Of a DNA stretch of 10,128 bases, positions 5,709-10,128 are shown piece by piece (position 1 is the first letter of the stretch; every line of letters starts with the position of its first letter). The notes under the pieces are model-generated. The model was not told the origin of the DNA and did not search any database. It worked only from the letters and a program-made list of their open reading frames with translations. Source of the DNA: an uncultured Lacticaseibacillus sp. (lineage in GTDB: Bacteria > Bacillota > Bacilli > Lactobacillales > Lactobacillaceae); the NCBI GenBank assembly GCA_934339215.1, contig CAKRHU010000036.1:1-10128 (forward strand), read 5' to 3'. The position numbers and the translations under genes are program-made.

Positions 5709-6770
5709 ATGAAGATTGTCGTTTTAGCTGGCGGTCGTAGCACCGAGCGAAACGTCTCTATCTCTAGTGGCCATCGCTTGACCAACGCCTTACGCCAAAA
5801 AGGCCACCAAGCCACATTCATCGATTTATTTTTAGGGTACGATTTACAAGGTCGCGCCCCAGAGACTGTTTTTGAAACAGCCAACACCAGTGACAACTTG
5901 TTGATCTCAGACGCCGTGCTCACTGACGACGTAATCAACAAATTACGCACTGATGGCACCACTCAGTTGTTTGGTCCAAATGTTTTAGCCATTTGTAAAG
6001 CCGCAGACATTGTGGTCATTGGCTTGCACGGTGGTGATGGTGAAAATGGTAAAGTCCAAGCCGTCCTCGACTTGAACAATATCAAATACACTGGCAGCGG
6101 CAGTACCGCTTCTGGTATCACGATGAACAAAGTCTACAGCAAAGAGATCATGTTATACAAAGGGATCAAAACCGCTGCCTTTGTTGAAATCACCAAAGAC
6201 CAAGGCACAAAAGGTCACACCTTACCATTTGCTTACCCCGTGGTCTTAAAGCCGACTTCTGGCGGTTCATCGGTCGGGACCCATATTGCCCATAACGCGG
6301 ATGAACTGGAGTCTGGCTTAGAAGATGTGTTCCGCTTTGATAATTCTGCGATCATTGAAGAATTTATCAAAGGCCGTGAATTCTCCTTAGGCGTGGTCAA
6401 CGGGCATGCCTTCCCAGCCATTGAAATCAAGGTCCATGACGGTTGGTATGACTTTGAACATAAGTTTATCGAAGGCCACACCACGTTCGTCACCCCACCT
6501 GATCATTTATCTGATGATGTCCATGATGAAATGAAACGCGTGGCTGTTGAAACCATGGATGCATTAGGTATGCAAAATTATGGTCGCGTGGACTTCTTCG
6601 TGGATGACAACAAGGGTGTTTGGGTGATCGAAGCCAATAACTTACCTGGCATGACCCCACTTTCCTTATTGCCTCAAGAAGCAGAAGCTGAAGGTGTTGC
6701 TTACCCTGATTTAGTCGAAAGCATCGTCAATGGCAAGCTGAAGTTATACGCTGATGGCATGAATAATTAA
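5709..6770 (+). CDS. ddl: D-alanine-D-X ligase of the ATP-grasp family, probably D-Ala-D-lactate specific
   Basis: This 353-residue cytosolic enzyme joins D-Ala to D-Ala or D-lactate with ATP for peptidoglycan precursors. Visible family features are [10 protein letters not shown] (8-17, Glu13 at the first substrate site), HGGDGENG (107-114), YTGSG (127-131) with Ser135, [10 protein letters not shown] (181-190), [10 protein letters not shown] (217-226) and [12 protein letters not shown] (308-319, with Asn310 and Ser319). In the omega loop the Lys-Tyr pair of E. coli DdlB (215-216) is Lys252-Phe253; phenylalanine there marks the D-Ala-D-Lac ligases of intrinsically vancomycin-resistant lactobacilli and Leuconostoc. 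The sequence outside that site (the [10 protein letters not shown] and [12 protein letters not shown] segments) reminds me of clostridial Ddl proteins, so it may be a second or transferred copy. GGAGGG lies nine bases before the ATG. It is divergent from a D-2-hydroxyacid dehydrogenase and ends in a strong terminator. Confidence 0.92.
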   Translation: MKIVVLAGGRSTERNVSISSGHRLTNALRQKGHQATFIDLFLGYDLQGRAPETVFETANTSDNLLISDAVLTDDVINKLRTDGTTQLFGPNVLAICKAADIVVIGLHGGDGENGKVQAVLDLNNIKYTGSGSTASGITMNKVYSKEIMLYKGIKTAAFVEITKDQGTKGHTLPFAYPVVLKPTSGGSSVGTHIAHNADELESGLEDVFRFDNSAIIEEFIKGREFSLGVVNGHAFPAIEIKVHDGWYDFEHKFIEGHTTFVTPPDHLSDDVHDEMKRVAVETMDALGMQNYGRVDFFVDDNKGVWVIEANNLPGMTPLSLLPQEAEAEGVAYPDLVESIVNGKLKLYADGMNN

Positions 6771-6777
6771 TTTCGCG

Positions 6778-6811
6778 AAAAGATTTAGGCGCATGCGTCT
6801 GAGTCTTTTTT
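6778..6811 (+). terminator. Intrinsic terminator of the ligase gene
   Basis: AAAAGATTTAGGCG (6778-6791) pairs over its full 14 bases with CGTCTGAGTCTTTT (6796-6809), allowing G-U pairs, around a CATG loop, followed by T to 6811. It begins seven bases after the stop codon. Confidence 0.92.
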
Positions 6812-6880
6812 CGTTGTCCGATATCGACAGTGTTTTGGCATTGCGGAAATGATTCAACATTGGGACGAATCCGGACAACG
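6812..6880. repeat. Spaced inverted repeat CGTTGTCCG/CGGACAACG
   Basis: CGTTGTCCG at 6812-6820 and its perfect complement CGGACAACG at 6872-6880 are 51 bases apart. The left arm begins directly after the ligase terminator U-run, and the right arm ends four bases before a TATAAT box. No gene is visible between the arms. This could be the ends of a small repeat element or a loop-forming operator. Confidence 0.35.
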
Positions 6881-6884
6881 TTTG

Positions 6885-7061
6885 TATAATAAAGCCTACC
6901 AATGTTACGTTTGGGCTTTTGTTTGACTTTCAAATTTGGACATGCGATACTAATTGACGGTGCCAAACCAAGATCAGTGAAAGCGACCGGCGCGCAAGCG
7001 TTCAGAAGGTTGCCGCAGCTGATCACGAAAACCGGCCTGCAGACATGCAGGCCGGTTTTTT
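6885..7061 (+). ncRNA. Candidate structured small RNA (promoter, hairpin, terminator)
   Basis: A perfect TATAAT (6885-6890), with TTGGGA 19 bases upstream as a poor -35, is followed about 170 bases later by a perfect terminator with a + strand U-run. Between them a 53-nt hairpin can form: GATCAG/CTGATC (6972-6977 with 7019-7024), an internal loop, GCGACC/GGTTGC (6983-6988 with 7008-7013), then GGCGC/GCGTT (6989-6993 with 6998-7002) closed by a GCAA tetraloop. Smaller pairings precede it, such as TTTGA/TCAAA (6922-6934). A 53-codon frame (6902-7063) has no ribosome site and reads through the terminator hairpin, so a protein is unlikely. It resembles no RNA family I can name. A dispersed intergenic repeat is the main alternative. 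Confidence 0.3.
7028..7061. terminator. Strong terminator, U-run on the + strand; also ends the minus-strand csc cluster
   Basis: AAAACCGGCCTGCA (7028-7041) and TGCAGGCCGGTTTT (7046-7059) form a perfect 14-bp stem with a GACA loop. The + strand has six T (7056-7061); the minus strand has four T followed by CGTG. It can therefore terminate the WxL gene ending at 7070, but is better tuned for a transcript arriving from the left. Confidence 0.88.
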
Positions 7062-7069
7062 AATTGGGA

Positions 7070-9214
7070 TCATGGCGCCGGTGGTGTCGGTGCCGCTGCC
7101 AAGGTCCAGTTAAGTTGGGCTTCATAGCCACCAGCCAACGGCGCTGACACCCTTGGCAAATTCAAATTGGCCGCCACTTGCCACACCACTAACGGTGCAT
7201 TCGCCGTTGCCACTATGGTCGGCCCGACACCGATCGTAACTAAGCTGGCATTTGGTGCCTGCTCACCTTTAAAGGTGATTTGCATCAAGCCCTTTTCAGC
7301 ACCCAGTGGCACTTGGGTCGCCAAAGACTTAAAATCAGACATCGCAACACTTAATTGCCATGGACCAGCCGTTGGCCCAGTATCGGATATCACGAGTTGA
7401 TCAAGGCCTTGTACGGCAGTCAAAGTCGTGTCACTGGTGATCAAGTCAGCAACGGTTGGCGCCAGATCATCTTTAGCAAAATCAAAGCTGGGTACTGATT
7501 GTAAGTCTAAGCCAACTGGTGGTATGACAGAAACCATGGCGACATTCGAATTCAGCGTGTAACTTTGATCACCGACAACCACGCGCATCACCAGTTGATA
7601 AAGGCGATTATTTTGCGCGCTGGTCACGATCGGGCCTGAGGCGACGGATTTGGTCGCGATCACCGTTGGCTCACTACCAAAACGTTGCACCGCATCCGCC
7701 AAATACCAGGCGTTAGTCACCAACTGCCCGATCGGAGGTGTCGGCGCTTGAAACAAGAGGCTCGTGTTAGCCGCAGCTGACAAATCGGATAGCTGCACCA
7801 CATTCAAACGCTTCACACTTACTTGGCTGCCACTGGCGGTCGTAAAATCAGCTTCAATATCAACCGCTCCAGAAGATCGACCTGAACTCACCGTCCCGTC
7901 TTGAGTGATTTGCACCAAACTTGATGGGGTTTGACTATCCGGTTGATACGCATGCCACACAATATTGCTGGCATCTTGAGGGAGGCCAATAATCGCGGTT
8001 TTAAGTTGCGTGGTTGGTGCAAGTTGTGCCGAGGTGCGATCATTGATGAATAAAAATGGTTCACTGAAACTCAAATCATAATCGTGTCGCGCTGGAATCA
8101 CGTTCAATTTGGCCGAATTGCTGCGAACGTTTTGAGCGACAGTAGTTTGACCCCGTGCAAAATCACTGATGGCATAGACATTAGCGCTACTTTGGGCCGC
8201 TGGGATCACCAGTTCACCATTAGAGGCGGTGGCTTGCAATACCCCACCGACATACCAGCGGGTATTGGTCGCCGTTAATCCTGATGGCAATTGTAAACGA
8301 AACGTGGCTGGCTGATTTTCGTTGACCGTCACATCCGCTAAATTAGCGGTGTCGACAACTGCTGGTGCAGAGGTAACTTCAAATGGCGCCTCACCACCAA
8401 ACATCGGGGCAAATTGAATTTTGGCTCGGATTGGCGTGCTCGAAACACCTCCAGCGGCGGCAACTTGCAACCCGTTACCAGAGATCTGCGCGGTCAAACT
8501 AGCGGTGGGCGTGAATTGATAATCCGGGATGATCGCGCGATCTAATCCAGTGACTGCTAAGTTAGTGTTTTGCCCGTTAAACAAGACAACTTCATTGACG
8601 TTCAGCGTCGGGGCGTAATTGGTCGGGATCACTAATATCCGCGTGAGGTCAGATGAAATCATTCGCGGTGGCGTGAAGGGGAAGGTCAAGTTGGTGTTGA
8701 TTTGTAAGGTATACCAAGTAGGTTGTGACACTTCTGGGACTTTCATTTCATATCGAATCACATCATTGTCCACAATCAGCTTTGCGGGGTCTTTGTATCC
8801 GGTTTGATACGTCAACCCATATTGCGCAGCCAATGCCAGAATTGTGGCGTTGCCACCCGCATTCCAATTGCCTACAAAACTACTGATCGGATCTGTTCCT
8901 TTTTGAATTGATAGGCTCAAAGACGCCGTCCAATAGGTATCGTTCTTCGTGACGGCCGCACGCAATTGCATGTCTTCGCCTGCATGCACAATCGTCCACC
9001 CTCGAACCGGTGTCCCAACATTGTTCATCCGATACCAAGTCGGTTGCAGATTGAAAAAAGTACTGGCGCCAGTCGTCGGCGAACTCGGATAAAACCCCGC
9101 TTGAACGTTCGGCGGCGTCACACTTGGCGTCGCTGCTTTGATTGGGTGAAGCGGGCTTAACCAAAACCCCAAAGCCATCAACACGCCGACCATCACCCAC
9201 GCTTTACGCCGCAT
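7070..9214 (-). CDS. Secreted WxL-domain cell-surface protein (CscB/CscC type)
   Basis: This 714-residue exported protein has a signal peptide (MRRK, a hydrophobic core to about residue 20, likely cleavage after PIKA at 27). A long beta-rich extracellular region follows (28-565), in which segments near 285-375 and 400-475 look like bacterial Ig-like modules. The C-terminal WxL domain (about 570-714) carries both diagnostic motifs, W619-Q-L and W703-T-L. This domain binds peptidoglycan non-covalently in low-GC Gram-positive bacteria. There is no LPxTG motif or membrane anchor; the tail is Pro/Ala-rich. The start is the ATG at 9212-9214: AAGGAGG lies 11 bases upstream and the charged signal peptide begins there, although the frame is open further. 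It overlaps the CscD-like gene by 11 bases, implying translational coupling. The adhesion target or ligand cannot be inferred. Confidence 0.87.
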   Translation of the reverse strand: MRRKAWVMVGVLMALGFWLSPLHPIKAATPSVTPPNVQAGFYPSSPTTGASTFFNLQPTWYRMNNVGTPVRGWTIVHAGEDMQLRAAVTKNDTYWTASLSLSIQKGTDPISSFVGNWNAGGNATILALAAQYGLTYQTGYKDPAKLIVDNDVIRYEMKVPEVSQPTWYTLQINTNLTFPFTPPRMISSDLTRILVIPTNYAPTLNVNEVVLFNGQNTNLAVTGLDRAIIPDYQFTPTASLTAQISGNGLQVAAAGGVSSTPIRAKIQFAPMFGGEAPFEVTSAPAVVDTANLADVTVNENQPATFRLQLPSGLTATNTRWYVGGVLQATASNGELVIPAAQSSANVYAISDFARGQTTVAQNVRSNSAKLNVIPARHDYDLSFSEPFLFINDRTSAQLAPTTQLKTAIIGLPQDASNIVWHAYQPDSQTPSSLVQITQDGTVSSGRSSGAVDIEADFTTASGSQVSVKRLNVVQLSDLSAAANTSLLFQAPTPPIGQLVTNAWYLADAVQRFGSEPTVIATKSVASGPIVTSAQNNRLYQLVMRVVVGDQSYTLNSNVAMVSVIPPVGLDLQSVPSFDFAKDDLAPTVADLITSDTTLTAVQGLDQLVISDTGPTAGPWQLSVAMSDFKSLATQVPLGAEKGLMQITFKGEQAPNASLVTIGVGPTIVATANAPLVVWQVAANLNLPRVSAPLAGGYEAQLNWTLAAAPTPPAP

Positions 9215-9491
9215 GTCGTCGTCCCCCTCCTTGCCAAACGCTGACACCACCGACCACGGTTAGCCAAATCAAACCAACGATCGGTGAAATGGTGTGATCT
9301 CCTACCTGCGGGAAACGCTTGGACGCTGATGCGGTCTGTTTTGTTTTTGTGGTGTGACGCGCGCTTGGAGCAGTACTTTTGACAGACGACGAAGTGCTTT
9401 CTGGTGTCAATTCAAATTGCGTGATACTGCGCGCAGTCGTACCGGCCAATAAACCAGCGATAATCAATAATCCGATTCCCCATTTAAGCAT
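9204..9491 (-). CDS. Small CscD-like surface protein with LPxTG-like FPQVG motif
   Basis: This 95-residue protein starts at the ATG at 9489-9491, with AGGAGG eight bases upstream (9500-9505); an in-frame GAA-rich extension upstream has no ribosome site. It has an N-terminal hydrophobic segment (5-18, signal peptide, possible cleavage after GTTA at 20), a Ser/Thr/Lys-rich linker (28-58), FPQVGD (60-65), a second hydrophobic helix (69-86) and a basic RRH tail (91-93). That is the layout of a sortase substrate and of CscD, the small LPxTG protein of csc clusters. The motif has Phe for Leu and Val for Thr, so classical sortase A cleavage is doubtful and it may simply stay membrane-bound. It overlaps the upstream gene by eight bases and the downstream WxL gene by eleven. 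Confidence 0.8.
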   Translation of the reverse strand: MLKWGIGLLIIAGLLAGTTARSITQFELTPESTSSSVKSTAPSARHTTKTKQTASASKRFPQVGDHTISPIVGLIWLTVVGGVSVWQGGGRRHAA

Positions 9492-10128
9492 TGGTATTTC
9501 CTCCTGGATGGCGTCTTCTTCCAATCAAAATACCGATCACTAAAGCCAAAATAACGGCTAAGCCGATGATCCAGGTATAATTTGACTGCGGCGTTGTTTT
9601 TTTCGGAGTCGACGTGGTTGAAATCACTGGTTGCGCAATGGCAAATGCCTTAGTCAAACGCCACTTTTTTGAGCCCGCTGTGGCTTGAATCACTAACTGA
9701 TAGCGACCCGGGTTCAGCGTTTGTTTTGGTGTGAGTTGATAGGCCAGATCACTATTGGGGGCCATGGCATAGTTACGATTAGTTTGCGTCAGCACAGCTT
9801 TGCCATTCAAGTTAACTGTAGTCTTCAAGGTGAGCTTACCAAACAGCGTTGGCGCGGAGTTTTGAAGATGAGCAACGATTTGTTTGGTCGTGGGCGACAC
9901 TTTCGCTAAGGTCAGCTGTGGGGTGACTTTAGTCGTGCTGGTTTGCATCGCGACGGCGACGACCATGGCGAATTGATTGGTAATAGCAAAACCACTGCCA
10001 CTCGATTTAGTCGACGATGTTTGTTCTTGCACATAAATCGCCCCTAGCACTTGTCCTGAAAAAGCTGGTGGGGTTGCCGTAAACGTCACGGTTTTACCAG
10101 TGTGTGGCGCTAGTTCCACCGTCACCGG
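9484..10128 (-). CDS. WxL-interacting membrane protein (DUF916/DUF3324, CscA type), C-terminal part
   Basis: The frame is open to the window edge, so the N-terminal signal peptide and most of the DUF916 peptidoglycan-binding domain are missing; 214 residues are visible. The start of the fragment (V-E-L-A-P through PPAFSGQVLGAIYV) fits the end of the DUF916 region. ITNQFAMVVAVAMQTS opens a beta-sandwich of the DUF3324 type, the host- or partner-binding domain of WxL-interacting proteins, running to about AFAIAQP. A Ser/Thr/Pro/Lys linker, one membrane helix (about visible residues 184-203) and an RRRH tail anchor it to the membrane with the domains outside. It lies first in the visible part of a three-gene unit and overlaps the next gene by eight bases. 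Such proteins pair with WxL-domain partners, here presumably the 714-residue protein. Confidence 0.85.
   Translation of the reverse strand, partial: PVTVELAPHTGKTVTFTATPPAFSGQVLGAIYVQEQTSSTKSSGSGFAITNQFAMVVAVAMQTSTTKVTPQLTLAKVSPTTKQIVAHLQNSAPTLFGKLTLKTTVNLNGKAVLTQTNRNYAMAPNSDLAYQLTPKQTLNPGRYQLVIQATAGSKKWRLTKAFAIAQPVISTTSTPKKTTPQSNYTWIIGLAVILALVIGILIGRRRHPGGNTNA

Noticed and set aside
6727..7026. 99-codon minus-strand frame between ligase and csc cluster
   Set aside because: It runs antisense into the 3' end of the ligase and through its terminator, has no clear ribosome site, and is Cys/Pro/Arg/Lys-rich without recognisable domains.
6902..7063. 53-codon + strand frame starting at ATG 6902
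   Set aside because: It has no ribosome site, its start lies only 12 bases after the TATAAT box, and its last 12 codons are the terminator stem itself. Better read as non-coding or repeat DNA.

Overview
The window looks like chromosomal DNA from a member of the Lactobacillaceae, probably near the Lacticaseibacillus group. This rests on the WxL surface-protein cluster, the two AzgA-type purine permeases, a 2-hydroxyisocaproate-type D-hydroxyacid dehydrogenase resembling the L. casei enzyme, CcpA (cre) and PurR (PurBox) operators, and moderate GC content. The genus is an inference from remembered family sequences. No phage, transposase, CRISPR, tRNA or rRNA gene is visible.

Layout. At 1-95 (-) lies the 5' end of rarA, cut by the window edge. 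Divergent from it, behind a cre site, is a two-gene unit (317-1188, +): a 97-residue protein I do not recognise and a GNAT-fold acetyltransferase. A perfect bidirectional terminator (1196-1230) separates this unit from two tandem paralogous NCS2/AzgA purine permeases (1243-2694 and 2975-4432, both -). Each permease has its own promoter with a PurBox at exactly the same distance upstream, so both appear to be PurR-controlled. The upstream permease ends in its own terminator at 2933-2962. Further upstream on the same strand is a D-2-hydroxyacid dehydrogenase (4541-5530, -, TTG start). It shares a 178-bp intergenic region, with a cre site, with a divergent D-Ala-D-X ligase (5709-6770, +). That ligase carries phenylalanine at the position that separates D-Ala-D-Lac from D-Ala-D-Ala ligases, so the pair resembles a chromosomal analogue of vanH/vanA.

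After the ligase terminator comes about 250 bp without a convincing protein gene (6812-7069). It contains a spaced inverted repeat, a TATAAT -10 box, a 53-nt foldable hairpin with a GCAA tetraloop, and a very strong terminator whose U-run faces the + strand. This is the best candidate for something undescribed: a small RNA or a dispersed intergenic repeat.

The right end (7070-10128, -) is a csc-type cell-surface cluster with overlapping, translationally coupled genes. In transcription order these are the C-terminal part of a DUF916/DUF3324 WxL-interacting membrane protein, a 95-residue CscD-like protein with an unusual FPQVG sorting-signal-like motif, and a 714-residue secreted WxL-domain protein.

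Positions and motifs were read by eye. Family assignments come from memory of motifs, not from searches.
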